Source: Breoghania sp037026715 (GTDB lineage: Bacteria > Pseudomonadota > Alphaproteobacteria > Rhizobiales > Stappiaceae). From it: a stretch of 64,000 bases of DNA. A program made the translations under genes and the position numbers. This document shows, in pieces, positions 1 to 8,757 of the stretch; position 1 is the stretch's first letter; the number at the start of each line of letters is the position of its first letter. The notes under the pieces were generated by a model, which worked only from the letters and a program-made list of their open reading frames with translations, was not told the origin of the DNA and made no database searches. The DNA is taken from assembly GCF_037026715.1 (NCBI RefSeq), contig NZ_JBANCG010000006.1:62001-126000 (forward strand). Direction: 5' to 3'.

Positions 1-55
1 CGCCCGTGAGCACGACCGTCCTGCGAGCTTCGTTCATGCTGTCGGAAACGCTCAT
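1..55 (-). CDS. Partial N-terminus of a short-chain dehydrogenase/reductase
   Basis: Only the first 18 codons are inside the window; the gene runs off the left edge. On the minus strand an ATG at 55 follows an AAGGT-like ribosome site and reads MSVSDSMNEARRTVVLTG. The RRTVVLTG stretch is the usual first beta strand leading into the TGxxxGIG NAD(P)-binding turn of SDR enzymes, but that glycine motif itself lies outside the window. SDR family is therefore an inference from the N-terminus alone and the substrate cannot be guessed. It is divergent from bfd, with about 220 bases between the two starts. Confidence 0.45.
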   Translation of the reverse strand, partial: MSVSDSMNEARRTVVLTG

Positions 56-275
56 CTCGGTTACCTTGTATAATGCGGCGACGCGCATACGTTAGTGCCG
101 TTTGAGATCAAGCCGAACAGGTTTGATCGACAAGCGGACGTTCCGGATTATTTTGCAGGGTTGGACCTTCAGGGCCACTCGATTCGATCATGCCTGATTG
201 CGATCTGGCAGCGCGACACCCTATCGCATCGAATTGGACGCCGCCACGACCCAAAGTGCCTCAGGTATTTCGTCG

Positions 276-596
276 ATGATCATATGTTCGTGCAACGTCC
301 TGACCGACAAGGATCTGGAGAGGGCTGCCGCCGAAATCCGCGATGATCCCTCCGGACGCATCGTTACGCCGGGGGGGTGTTTCAAGAAGCTGAACTGTCG
401 GCCGAAATGCGGCAATTGCTTCCCAATGGTTGTGCAGGTGATACATCGGAGTTATAATAATTCTAAACTACGTGAGTCCAAGCCGGAGGCCCCGCGTTGG
501 TGGGATGTCGATCCTGAAGAACCGATGATCCCGGAAAACGCGGCCGGCAAGGCGCCCCCACAGACTATCCCTCGGAAAAAGGAACCTCGGCGATGA
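276..596 (+). CDS. bfd: Bacterioferritin-associated ferredoxin (Bfd), C-terminally extended
   Basis: Encodes 106 residues. The N-terminal half (MIICSCNVLTD...) has the four cysteines of the Bfd [2Fe-2S] fold: a CxC pair at residues 4 and 6 and, about 30 residues on, a CxxC pair. In the known system Bfd docks on bacterioferritin near the haem and passes electrons in to mobilise stored iron. The ATG at 276 is chosen because homology begins exactly there; the open frame extends further upstream without similarity. Usual Bfd proteins are about 65-75 residues, so the last 40 or so (proline- and charge-rich) are an extension. The stop overlaps the bfr start as ATGA, so the two genes are translationally coupled. 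A putative iron-control palindrome lies inside the coding region. Confidence 0.85.
   Translation: MIICSCNVLTDKDLERAAAEIRDDPSGRIVTPGGCFKKLNCRPKCGNCFPMVVQVIHRSYNNSKLRESKPEAPRWWDVDPEEPMIPENAAGKAPPQTIPRKKEPRR
451..467 (+). promoter_or_regulatory. Possible Irr/ICE-type iron-control element inside bfd
   Basis: The stretch GTTATAATAATTCTAAA reads almost as a palindrome. Its right half ATTCTAAA is complementary to TTTAGAAT, the left half of the rhizobial iron control element, and the left half here differs at two positions. It is a sudden A/T-rich island in a GC-rich gene, about 125 bases before the bfr start. A role in an internal bfr promoter is inference; the codons also simply encode SYNNSK. Confidence 0.3.
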
Positions 597-1078
597 AGGG
601 TGAACCTGAAGTCATTGAATATCTGAACAAGGCGCTGCGCAGCGAGCTGACCGCGATCAACCAGTACTGGTTGCACTACCGGCTGGCCGACGACTGGGGG
701 TTCGCCAAGTTCGCGAAGAAGGAGCGGGAAGAATCCATTGAGGAGATGCAGCACGCTGACAAGCTGACGAGCCGCATCATTTTCCTTGGTGGCCATCCGA
801 ACATGCAGAGCCTCGACCCGCTGCGTATCGGCCAGAATATCAAGGAAGCGCTGGAGTGCGACCTTGCGGCAGAATATTCCGCGCGTGCCCTCTACAAGGA
901 AGCGCGCGAATGTGCCCACGACAAGGGCGACTACGTCACGATGAAGCTTTTTGAGGAATTGATGGCCGACGAAGAAGGCCATATCGACTACCTCGAGACC
1001 CAGCTTGAGTTGCTGGAGGCCATCGGCGTCGAGCGCTACATGCAGCTTCAGGCGGCATCCGCCGACGAGGCCGAATAA
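593..1078 (+). CDS. bfr: Bacterioferritin
   Basis: 161 residues, the normal length for Bfr, which assembles into a 24-subunit haem-containing iron-storage shell in the cytoplasm. All dinuclear ferroxidase ligands are in the canonical places: E18, E51, H54, E94, E127 and H130. M52, the axial haem ligand shared between two subunits, is also present, so this is the haem-binding catalytic type and not a ferritin or Dps. The start overlaps the bfd stop (ATGA), and a strong intrinsic terminator follows 30 bases after the stop, so bfd-bfr is a self-contained two-gene unit for iron storage and release. Confidence 0.96.
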   Translation: MKGEPEVIEYLNKALRSELTAINQYWLHYRLADDWGFAKFAKKEREESIEEMQHADKLTSRIIFLGGHPNMQSLDPLRIGQNIKEALECDLAAEYSARALYKEARECAHDKGDYVTMKLFEELMADEEGHIDYLETQLELLEAIGVERYMQLQAASADEAE

Positions 1079-1107
1079 GTTCTTCTGCATCAAGTCCAGG
1101 ATCAAAG

Positions 1108-1139
1108 ACGGGCGGCGCGTTGCCGCCCGTTGCTTTTTT
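1108..1139 (+). terminator. Rho-independent terminator after bfr
   Basis: A perfect 9-bp stem (ACGGGCGGC / GCCGCCCGT) with a GCGTT loop is followed by TGCTTTTTTC. It ends bfd-bfr on the plus strand. It also separates this unit from the convergent ynjD gene, for which it has only a weak U-run on the other strand. Confidence 0.9.
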
Positions 1140-1169
1140 CAAGGGCGCGGCCCCGCTCTCGCTCCTGTT

Positions 1170-1850
1170 TCAGTCTTGAAGATCTCCATCCTCTTTTCCC
1201 GAGCGCGTCAGCGTGATGACCGGGCCGCCCGCGGCCTCAGCGTCTCGCTCGTCGTGGGTCACGAGCAAGGCCGGTAGCCGCCGTTCGCGGGCCTTGGCGA
1301 AGACAAGGCTGCGGATCTGCTCGCGCAATGCCATGTCGAGTTTGGAAAACGGCTCATCCAGCAGCAGCACCCGGGGCTCGGAAAGAAGGACACGCATGAG
1401 GGCCACCCGAGCCCGCTGACCGCCCGAGAGCGTCGCCGGATCGCGTGCGCCCATTCCTTCAAGCGCGACATCGGCCAGCGCGTCTTCCGCCCGTTTCCTG
1501 CGCGCGCCGCGTGCCACATCCTGCGGGACCGCGAACATCAGGTTCTCGATCACCGACATGTGCGGGAAGAGCAGGTCGTCCTGGAACAACAGCCCCATGC
1601 GCCGCGAATGGGCAGGCAGGCGGGTCACGTCGGTTTCGCCCACCAGCACGCGGCCGGCCCCGGAGAAGCCCGGCGGGAGAAAACCGGCGAGATAGGAAAG
1701 CAGTGTCGACTTGCCGATGCCGCTTTCTCCCATCACGGTCAGAACCGTGCCGGGCTCCACGGTCGCTTCCACTTCTATGAGGGGGATGCCGCTGCGCAAA
1801 ATCCTCACCGCCTCCAGAACCAGAGCGCCGCCGTTTGCCGTCTCGTTCAT
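1170..1850 (-). CDS. ynjD: YnjD-type ABC transporter ATP-binding protein
   Basis: 226 residues, close to E. coli YnjD. Visible motifs are Walker A MGESGIGKST, the ABC signature LSGGQRARVA, Walker B VLLLDEP and an H-loop VTHDERDAE. The ATG at 1850 overlaps the stop of the permease gene (ATGA), which fixes the start; a much longer open frame upstream is only the shadow of the permease gene. It would energise the fused permease YnjC with the binding protein YnjB. The substrate of YnjBCD systems is unknown. ThiBPQ (thiamine) and ferric importers are related but have shorter binding proteins. Confidence 0.88.
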   Translation of the reverse strand: MNETANGGALVLEAVRILRSGIPLIEVEATVEPGTVLTVMGESGIGKSTLLSYLAGFLPPGFSGAGRVLVGETDVTRLPAHSRRMGLLFQDDLLFPHMSVIENLMFAVPQDVARGARRKRAEDALADVALEGMGARDPATLSGGQRARVALMRVLLSEPRVLLLDEPFSKLDMALREQIRSLVFAKARERRLPALLVTHDERDAEAAGGPVITLTRSGKEDGDLQD

Positions 1851-3559
1851 GCCGCGCTCCTCATCGTGCGCCGATTTCGGAAAAGAAGGGCCGGCACCGC
1901 GATCGCGACGGCAAAGCCGACGAGCGGGAGAAGCATCTGCATGAGGGCATAGACGGCGATGAGCCGCCTGTTGCCGCCCGAGGCAAGCGCAACGGCTTCC
2001 GTCGTGATCGTCGAATAGCGGCCACCTCCGATTAGCAGCGTCGGCAGATACAGGCTCGCGGAAACCGCAAAGCCGACGGCTGCGGCCGTGAGGATCGGGG
2101 CAACGAGCATCGGCAGCCTTATGCGCCAGAATACCCGTGACGGTCGCGCACCGAAGCCGGCTGCGACGTGTCCGTAGCGCGGGTCCCATGCCCGCCAGGG
2201 ATCGCCGAGCGACAGGAAGACATAGGGCAGCACAAGGACGAAATGGACAAGGGCCAGCGCCCCCGCATTTGTGCCCAGTCCGGCGGCGAGAAGCAGGAAC
2301 TGCAGGCCGAACAGAAAAGCCACCTGCGGCACCAGAAGCGGCACATAGACGAGGTTCAGGGCCGCCTTCGCGGGCTGCCGGCCCGTTCGGGTCTCCCGTT
2401 CCAGACACGCGATGGTGAGGACGAGAGCCACAGAGAGCGCCGCAAGTCCCACCCAGATGGTCGTGAGGATTGCGTCGCGTGCCTGGGGCAGGGCACGCAT
2501 CCAGGTCTGAAGCGAGACCGTCGGCGGAAAGGCGTCGGGAAACGGCCAGAAGCCCGAGACGGACCAGAGCGCAAGGACGACAAGTCCAAGCGTCAACGCT
2601 CCGACGAGCGCGATGGTCGCAAGGGCGATCGAGAACCTGACGAGCCCGTCTTTCGCAAGGCGTCGGCCATCCGTCCGCCATCTTCGGCTGATTGCGATAG
2701 CGATCCTTTCGGCCCCGATCCAGCAGGCAATCGCTGAGGCGGTGACTGCCAGCTGGAGCAGCGCGCCGGCAGACGCGGTAAAACGCAGGGCGAGGTCCGG
2801 ATCGTTCATCCAGCGCGTGAGTTGCACGGCAAGCGGTGCGGGGCGGGTCGGACCGAGGATTATCGCCACGTCCACCACGGACGAGGCGTAGGCGATGACG
2901 GCAAGGATCGGCAGCCGGATCTGGGGATAGAGGAGCGGCAGCGTCACCTTGAAAAAGCCGGCGATCCGCCCGTACCCGAAACTGGTGGCGAACTGGCCGA
3001 GGCGCAGGGCCGGCGTCTGGGGCAGGGCCGCGAGCGTCATCAGGAACAGGAATGGCGTCTCCTTGGCGATCAGCCCCGCCATCATCGCCAGGCCCGCCTG
3101 ATCGTGAATGACGAGCAGGTCCGGCGGGCGGGTGAGCCCCGTCGCCCAGGGAGACAGAAGCCGCATGATCCAGCCGGAAGGCGCAAACAGGAAGGCGAGC
3201 GAGAAGGCGGCCGCTGCGTGGGGCATGGAAAGAAGCGGCGACAATGCGCGCTGCATCATCGAGAAGAGCCGTGTCCCGTGCCAGGCGGCAACGAAGAACT
3301 GGACCAGCAGGAAGGAACAGAGCGCGGTCACCAGCGCGGCCGCGAAGCTGAGGGCGGCCGAGTGCCAGATGCCGGGCATCGCCATGAGTGCGTGCCAGGG
3401 CGCCAGCGTGAATCGCGTGCCGCCGAGCGCCGGCAGGTAACCAAAAGCGGGCAGGGCGACGCCGGCGACCCCGGCGCTGACGGGCAGGATCAACACGGCG
3501 ACGGTCAGCACCGGGGCAAGCCGCAACACGATGCCGGGCTCGGCGTTAACCGTCGTCAT
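1847..3559 (-). CDS. ynjC: YnjC-type fused ABC transporter permease
   Basis: 570 residues made of two tandem permease halves with about a dozen hydrophobic segments, joined by a charged linker near residue 290-310 (RRWRTDGRRLAKDG). Each half carries an EAA-like cytoplasmic loop for contact with the ATPase: around FGYGRIAGFFKVTLPLLYP in the first and GARPSRVFWRIRLPML in the second. The two-in-one arrangement is typical of YnjC, ThiP and FbpB. Both ends overlap their neighbours by ATGA, so ynjB-ynjC-ynjD form one transcript with coupled translation. Assignment to YnjC over ThiP rests mainly on the partner binding protein. Confidence 0.87.
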   Translation of the reverse strand: MTTVNAEPGIVLRLAPVLTVAVLILPVSAGVAGVALPAFGYLPALGGTRFTLAPWHALMAMPGIWHSAALSFAAALVTALCSFLLVQFFVAAWHGTRLFSMMQRALSPLLSMPHAAAAFSLAFLFAPSGWIMRLLSPWATGLTRPPDLLVIHDQAGLAMMAGLIAKETPFLFLMTLAALPQTPALRLGQFATSFGYGRIAGFFKVTLPLLYPQIRLPILAVIAYASSVVDVAIILGPTRPAPLAVQLTRWMNDPDLALRFTASAGALLQLAVTASAIACWIGAERIAIAISRRWRTDGRRLAKDGLVRFSIALATIALVGALTLGLVVLALWSVSGFWPFPDAFPPTVSLQTWMRALPQARDAILTTIWVGLAALSVALVLTIACLERETRTGRQPAKAALNLVYVPLLVPQVAFLFGLQFLLLAAGLGTNAGALALVHFVLVLPYVFLSLGDPWRAWDPRYGHVAAGFGARPSRVFWRIRLPMLVAPILTAAAVGFAVSASLYLPTLLIGGGRYSTITTEAVALASGGNRRLIAVYALMQMLLPLVGFAVAIAVPALLFRNRRTMRSAA

Positions 3560-4770
3560 TCGACGCCGTAGCGCGCTGCCCAGGCTTTTTCCAGCCGCGA
3601 CATCCAGCCCGGATCGGGTTCCGGCAGGGTCTTGCCAAGCTCCTGCGGCGACAGCGTCGCGACCCCCAGATCGAGCTGCGCAAACCGGGCCCGGTCGGCC
3701 TCCGGCAGGCGGTCGACCGCCAGCACCGTCGGATCTCCCCAGACATCGGGATCCTGCTTGCGAGCCTGCGCCTCAGGCGACATCAGGAAGTCAGCGACGA
3801 CCATGGCGCCCGCAGGTGCGTTGGCATTGAACGGAATGGCGACGAAATGCGTGTTCCCGATCGTGCCGCCATCGAGCACATAGGTGCGCACCGTATCGGG
3901 GAGTTCACCGTTGGCGATCGCGTTGGAGGCGCCGGCGGGATTAAAGGTGAAGGCGATATCGGTCTCGCCGTCGGCGAGAAGCTGGCGCATGGCGCTGGCG
4001 TTTTGCGGAAACGCCCGGCCCTGGCGCCAAAGGAAGGGGTGGAGCTTGTCGAGATAGGCGAAGAGGGGCGCGCTGAGCGCCTCGAAATCTGCGTCAGACA
4101 CCGGCCGTTGGAGCCGGGCGGGATCGGGCGTGAGCTCGTAAAGCGCCTGCTTCAGGAAGGTGGAGCCGTGAAAATCGGGCGGCTGCGGGTAGGTGAAGCG
4201 TCTCGGATGTGCCTTGGCCCAGTCGAGCAGCGCCGCCATGGATTTCGGCGGCTCCTTGATGCGTGCCGTGTCGTACATGAACACGAGCTGCGCCATTCCC
4301 CAGGGCGCTTCCAGCCCGTCGGTCGGCACGGTGAAATCGCGGGTGACGGTGGGCTTGCCCGCGACATCCACATATTTCCAGTTGGGCAGCTTGTCCGCCC
4401 AGCCGGATTTGAGAAGAAGCCCCTGCTTTTTCATTGCGGCGAAGTTCTCGCCGTTGATCCAAACGAGATCGACCGCTCCGCCGCTGGTCTGTCCGGCGGC
4501 CTTTTCCGCCAGCACGCGGCTGACCACATTGGCGGTGTCGTCCACCTTGACCTGCTTCAACGTGATGCCGTAGCGCGCCGCGACCTCGTCTCCCACCCAG
4601 GCGATGTAGGCATTGATCCGCGGCTCGCCTCCCCAGGCATGGAAATAGACGGTCTCGCCCCGCGCGGCGGAGAGAAGGGCATCCCAGTTGTCCGGGTCCG
4701 GTTGCTGCGCATGGCCCGCACAGACGGTGGCGAGCAGGCCAAACAGGGTCGCGCAAAAGCCACGGAGCAT
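3556..4770 (-). CDS. ynjB: YnjB-type periplasmic substrate-binding protein
   Basis: 404 residues from the ATG at 4770, which has an AGGA site at good spacing and opens directly into a signal peptide (MLRGFCATLFGLLATVCAGHA, cleaved near residue 21); the longer frame upstream lacks both. The mature part has family landmarks WGGEPRINAYIAWV, DLVWINGENFAAM and APWGMAQLVFMYD. YnjB-like proteins are about 390-400 residues against about 330 for ThiB. It should capture a small solute in the periplasm and deliver it to YnjC. The solute is not known. No riboswitch-like element (in particular no TPP motif) was seen in the 140 bases upstream. Confidence 0.85.
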   Translation of the reverse strand: MLRGFCATLFGLLATVCAGHAQQPDPDNWDALLSAARGETVYFHAWGGEPRINAYIAWVGDEVAARYGITLKQVKVDDTANVVSRVLAEKAAGQTSGGAVDLVWINGENFAAMKKQGLLLKSGWADKLPNWKYVDVAGKPTVTRDFTVPTDGLEAPWGMAQLVFMYDTARIKEPPKSMAALLDWAKAHPRRFTYPQPPDFHGSTFLKQALYELTPDPARLQRPVSDADFEALSAPLFAYLDKLHPFLWRQGRAFPQNASAMRQLLADGETDIAFTFNPAGASNAIANGELPDTVRTYVLDGGTIGNTHFVAIPFNANAPAGAMVVADFLMSPEAQARKQDPDVWGDPTVLAVDRLPEADRARFAQLDLGVATLSPQELGKTLPEPDPGWMSRLEKAWAARYGVE

Positions 4771-4910
4771 GGCGGGTGTCCTTCTGTCCGGTGAGGCGGC
4801 CACGATAGCAACCAACAGCGATTGCTTGCGTTCTCCATCGGGGGAAGGTCAACACACAGCTTGGTGAATGTGCAAGCCGCCAGGCACCGGGAAGGTCCGG
4901 AGGCGGGCGT

Positions 4911-5423
4911 TCAGATCGGCAGCACGGAGGTGTCTTTCACCTCTTCCATCACCGTGTAGGTGTGGGTTTCGCGCACACCCGGCAGGTTCAGCACGACTTC
5001 CGAAAGGAATGCTCGATAGGCTGCCATGTCGGCGACGCGGCCTTTCAGCAGGTAGTCGAAGCCGCCGGCGACCATGTGGCACTCCAGCACCTCCGGCACC
5101 TTGTTGACGGCTTCGGCGAAGGCATCGAATACGTCCGGCGTCGTCCGCTCGAGCTTCACCTCGACGAAAACCAGCAGGCCGAGCCCGATACGCGCGGCGT
5201 CGAGCCGGGCGGTGAAACCGAGAATGTAGCCCTCCCGCGTGAGCCGCTTCACGCGCTCCGACGTTGCCGTGGGAGACAGCCCGATACGCTCCGCAAGCTG
5301 CGTCGTTGTGATGCGCCCGTCGGCCTGGAGCTGGGCCAGGATCTTCCGGTCCTGTTTGTCAAGATCCGCGAAAACCGCGATTAATTCGTCCATTTCCAGA
5401 AAATCTCCGGATTCGATGGTCAC
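4911..5423 (-). CDS. putR: Lrp/AsnC-family regulator, probable PutR
   Basis: 170 residues: an N-terminal winged helix-turn-helix (LDKQDRKILAQLQADGRITTTQLAERIGLSPTATSERVKRL; key residues around 20-60) followed by the RAM effector domain with the VMAGGFDYL-like turn (here MVAGGFDYLLKG). It is divergent from putA with only about 40-65 bases between starts. That is the arrangement of alphaproteobacterial PutR, which activates putA in response to proline; the function is taken from that context. An internal ATG at 5393 (MDELIAVF) is an alternative start. Lrp-type dimers would bind the short shared promoter region. Confidence 0.85.
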   Translation of the reverse strand: MTIESGDFLEMDELIAVFADLDKQDRKILAQLQADGRITTTQLAERIGLSPTATSERVKRLTREGYILGFTARLDAARIGLGLLVFVEVKLERTTPDVFDAFAEAVNKVPEVLECHMVAGGFDYLLKGRVADMAAYRAFLSEVVLNLPGVRETHTYTVMEEVKDTSVLPI

Positions 5424-5488
5424 ATTTGGAGGATACCACTATCAGCTTCGAGCTATTCTAGCGAATGAGCAGTTTGGAGATCCCTAAC

Positions 5489-8400
5489 GTGAACACTCTT
5501 TCGCCTCAGCCGGCCGCGCGCGCCGATATGTCGCATTCTGCCCCCGCTCCGTTTCGCCCCGACTACGCTCCTGACGACGAGATGCTCGTCCAGAAGCTGA
5601 AGGAGCTGACGCGGCTCGACCCGATGGCCGAGCAACGGATCAGCGCGACGGCGGAGCGCTATATCGACACGATCCGGTCCACCCGCTCGGGACTTGGCGG
5701 CGTAGAGGATTTCCTGCGTGACTATGGTCTGTCGACCAAGGAAGGCCTGGCGCTGATGGTGCTGGCCGAAGCCCTGCTTCGGGTGCCCGATGCGGCGACC
5801 GCCGACAAGCTTATCGAGGACAAGCTTGCCGCGCGCCTCGGCAGCCAGCGTCCCAAGTCCGATACCTGGCTCGTCTCCGCCTCCTCCTGGGCGCTCGACA
5901 TATCCACGCGCCTTCTGCACCCCGGCGAGACGCCGGAGACGATCCTACGCCAGCTCACCAAGCGCCTCGGCATGCCGGCCATGCGCACCGCCACGCGTCA
6001 GGCCATGCGTTTGATGGGCCACCAGTTCGTGCTGGGCGAGACGATTGCCAGCGCGCTCGACCGTGCCCGCGCGATGGAGGCCAAGGGCTACCGGTATTCC
6101 TACGACATGCTGGGTGAGGGGGCGCGTACAGCGGCCGACGCGGATCGCTACTTCGAAAGCTACATGAACGCCATCGAAGCGATCGCCCAGCGGGCAGGGG
6201 ACCGCCCGCTGCCCGATAGGCCGGGCATTTCCGTCAAGCTGTCCGCGCTTCATCCGCGCTACGAGGCGACCAACGGCGAGGCAGTCCTGGCCGATCTGAC
6301 GCCCAGGCTCATCGAGCTTTCCCGTCTTGCGAAGGCGCACGATCTCAATCTCACCGTCGATGCGGAAGAGGCCGATCGGCTGGAACTCTCGCTCGATGTG
6401 TTTGCAGCAGCCCTGGCGGATCCTTCCCTGGCGGACTGGGAGGGGCTTGGCCTTGCCATTCAGGCCTACCAGAAGCGGGCTCTGGACGTGATCGGCTACG
6501 TTCACGATCTCGCCACCGCCCATGACCGGCATCTGATGGTGCGCCTCGTCAAGGGCGCCTACTGGGACACGGAAATCAAGCGTGCGCAGGAGCGTGGGCT
6601 GGAGGATTATCCGGTCTTTACCCGCAAGGCGGCGACGGATCTCTCCTACATGGCCTGCGTACAGCGGATGCTGAGTTCCCGAGACCGCATCTATTCGCAG
6701 TTCGCAACGCATAACGGACTGACGGTTTCCCAGATCCTGGAGCTGTCGACCCCGGCGGATCGGTTCGAATTCCAGCGTCTGCATGGCATGGGTGAATCGC
6801 TCTACAGGGCGGTGGTGGAGGAAGACGGTCACCCTTGCCGCATCTACGCACCCGTGGGCGGCCACCGCGATCTGCTCGCCTACCTCGTCCGCCGTCTTCT
6901 GGAAAACGGTGCGAATTCGTCGTTCGTGGCGGCTGTCGGCAATCCCTCCATTCCGATCGACAGCCTCCTGAAGCGCCCGGCCGCCTATCTGGAGGCGGGC
7001 AGCGCGCGCAACCGGCGTATCGTTCTGCCGCATGCGCTCTACGGCAATCGCGTGGATGCCGCCGGCATCGAGTTCGGTCATGCCAAGGAGCGCGAGGCGC
7101 TTGCCTCCGGGATCGCCGCGCAAAGCTTCCCGATGGTGCAGGCCACCGCGCTCCTAAACGGCAAGGCCGGAACCGGCGCGCCGCGCCAGGTTCTCTCGCC
7201 GATGGATGGGCAGACCGTGGCCGGAACGGTTGCGGAAGCGACGCCGGAGGAGGCGATTGCGGCCATCGGCGCAGCCGCCGAAGGCTTCCAGAGCTGGTCG
7301 CGCATGCCGGTCGAGGGCCGGGCTGCCGCACTGGAACGCATGGCGGATCTCTTGGAGGAAAACCGCGATCGGCTGATGGCGCTGCTCGCCGTGGAGGCTG
7401 GCAAGACCCAGGCAGACGGCATTGCGGAAATCCGCGAGGCGGTCGATTTCTGCCGCTACTATGCGGTCGAGGCGCGGGGGCTCTTCGGTGCCGGCACGCT
7501 CATGCCCGGTCCCACCGGCGAGGAAAACCGTTACCGGTTCCGCGGCCGTGGCGTCTTCCTGTGCGTCTCGCCGTGGAACTTTCCGCTGGCGATCTTCCTC
7601 GGCCAGGTGATGGCCGCGCTCGTCTCCGGCAACGCGGTGATCGCCAAGCCTGCCCCGCAAACCCCGCTCATTGCGTTTGAGGCGGTGCGTCTGCTGCATC
7701 AGGCCGGCGTTCCCAAGGAGGCGTTGCAGCTCGTGCCCGGGGGCCCTGCCATCGGCGCAGCACTCGTGGACGATCCCCGCATCGCGGGCGTCGCCTTCAC
7801 CGGCTCCACCAAAACCGCGCAGGTCATCAACCGCGCGCTTGCCGCCAAGGACGGACCGATCGTCCCGCTGATCGCCGAGACGGGCGGCATCAACGCCATG
7901 ATCGTCGATGCCACCGCCCTGCCCGAGCAGGTGAGCGATGACGTCGTCATGTCGGCGTTCCGCTCGGCTGGCCAGCGCTGTTCTGCCCTCAGGCTTCTGT
8001 TCCTGCAGGATGGCGTGGCCGACAAGATGCTGGAAATGATCGCGGGGGCGGCCGCGGAACTGCGGCTCGGCGACCCGCGCCTTGCCGCAACCGATATCGG
8101 CCCGGTCATCGATCGGGCGGCGCGCGACAATATCCAGTCGCATATCGACCGCATGCGTTCCGCGCAGAAAATTCGCTACGCCGGAAACGTGCCGTCGGGC
8201 GCCCTGTCGGGCGGCAGCTGGATGGCGCCCCACATCATCGAACTGGACAAGCCGGAAGCGCTTGAGCGCGAGGTCTTCGGGCCCATCCTCCACGTGGTGC
8301 GCTACAAGGCGGAAAAGCTCGGCGAGGTCATCGAGAAGATCGCCGCCACCGGCTACGGGCTGACGCTCGGTGTTCACAGCCGTATCGACACGACGGTGAA

Positions 8401-8623
8401 GCAGGTGGTCGATCGCCTGCCGGTCGGCAACGTCTACGTCAACCGCAACACCATCGGCGCGGTCGTCGGCACCCAGCCTTTCGGCGGCTCGGGGCTTTCC
8501 GGCACCGGCCCGAAGGCGGGCGGCCCGCACTACCTGCCGCGCTTTGCGCAGGAACAGGTGATCTCGATCAACACCGCAGCAGCCGGCGGCAACGCCAGCC
8601 TGCTGGCGCAGGCGGAGGAGTAG
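5489..8623 (+). CDS. putA: Bifunctional proline dehydrogenase / P5C dehydrogenase
   Basis: About 1044 residues. The N-terminal half is the FAD-dependent PRODH barrel (motifs SVKLSALHPRYE, VDAEEADR, VRLVKGAYWD, FATHN, RLHGMGE). The C-terminal half is an aldehyde dehydrogenase with SPWNFPLAIF, FTGST, the general base in AETGG and the catalytic cysteine in SAGQRCSALR. It oxidises proline to glutamate with channelling of P5C. There is no N-terminal ribbon-helix-helix domain and no extra C-terminal domain, so it is the short non-DNA-binding type, regulated in trans by the divergent putR. The GTG at 5489 is preferred because GGAGA sits 8 bases upstream; an ATG at 5465, in frame, has no visible ribosome site. 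Confidence 0.95.
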   Translation: MNTLSPQPAARADMSHSAPAPFRPDYAPDDEMLVQKLKELTRLDPMAEQRISATAERYIDTIRSTRSGLGGVEDFLRDYGLSTKEGLALMVLAEALLRVPDAATADKLIEDKLAARLGSQRPKSDTWLVSASSWALDISTRLLHPGETPETILRQLTKRLGMPAMRTATRQAMRLMGHQFVLGETIASALDRARAMEAKGYRYSYDMLGEGARTAADADRYFESYMNAIEAIAQRAGDRPLPDRPGISVKLSALHPRYEATNGEAVLADLTPRLIELSRLAKAHDLNLTVDAEEADRLELSLDVFAAALADPSLADWEGLGLAIQAYQKRALDVIGYVHDLATAHDRHLMVRLVKGAYWDTEIKRAQERGLEDYPVFTRKAATDLSYMACVQRMLSSRDRIYSQFATHNGLTVSQILELSTPADRFEFQRLHGMGESLYRAVVEEDGHPCRIYAPVGGHRDLLAYLVRRLLENGANSSFVAAVGNPSIPIDSLLKRPAAYLEAGSARNRRIVLPHALYGNRVDAAGIEFGHAKEREALASGIAAQSFPMVQATALLNGKAGTGAPRQVLSPMDGQTVAGTVAEATPEEAIAAIGAAAEGFQSWSRMPVEGRAAALERMADLLEENRDRLMALLAVEAGKTQADGIAEIREAVDFCRYYAVEARGLFGAGTLMPGPTGEENRYRFRGRGVFLCVSPWNFPLAIFLGQVMAALVSGNAVIAKPAPQTPLIAFEAVRLLHQAGVPKEALQLVPGGPAIGAALVDDPRIAGVAFTGSTKTAQVINRALAAKDGPIVPLIAETGGINAMIVDATALPEQVSDDVVMSAFRSAGQRCSALRLLFLQDGVADKMLEMIAGAAAELRLGDPRLAATDIGPVIDRAARDNIQSHIDRMRSAQKIRYAGNVPSGALSGGSWMAPHIIELDKPEALEREVFGPILHVVRYKAEKLGEVIEKIAATGYGLTLGVHSRIDTTVKQVVDRLPVGNVYVNRNTIGAVVGTQPFGGSGLSGTGPKAGGPHYLPRFAQEQVISINTAAAGGNASLLAQAEE

Positions 8624-8648
8624 CGGGGAACTGGCCTTTCGCGCTTTT

Positions 8649-8688
8649 CTCTCTTGTCATTCCAGCGAAGGCGGTGATGACAAGAGAG
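8649..8688. repeat. 12-bp perfect inverted repeat downstream of putA
   Basis: CTCTCTTGTCAT at 8649-8660 and its exact complement at 8677-8688 enclose 16 bases. There is no T-run on the plus strand after it. It resembles a small REP-like hairpin rather than a terminator. Confidence 0.5.
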
Positions 8689-8723
8689 GGCGCGGCGGCG
8701 AACCGGCTTCGGCAAACCTTGTG

Positions 8724-8757
8724 ACGGCGCAACAAATCTGTTGCGTCGTTCTTATTT
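8724..8757 (+). terminator. Probable terminator of putA
   Basis: A 10-bp stem (ACGGCGCAAC / GTTGCGTCGT, one G-U pair) with a 6-base loop is followed by TCTTATTTC. The tail overlaps the stop codon of the convergent gene at 8752. Confidence 0.55.

Noticed and set aside
4771..4910. TPP or other riboswitch upstream of ynjB
   Set aside because: The conserved CTGAGA and ACCTGATC-type boxes are absent on the minus strand.
5945..7123. Long open frame antisense to putA
   Set aside because: Mirror of the strong codon bias of putA; no ribosome site or family features.
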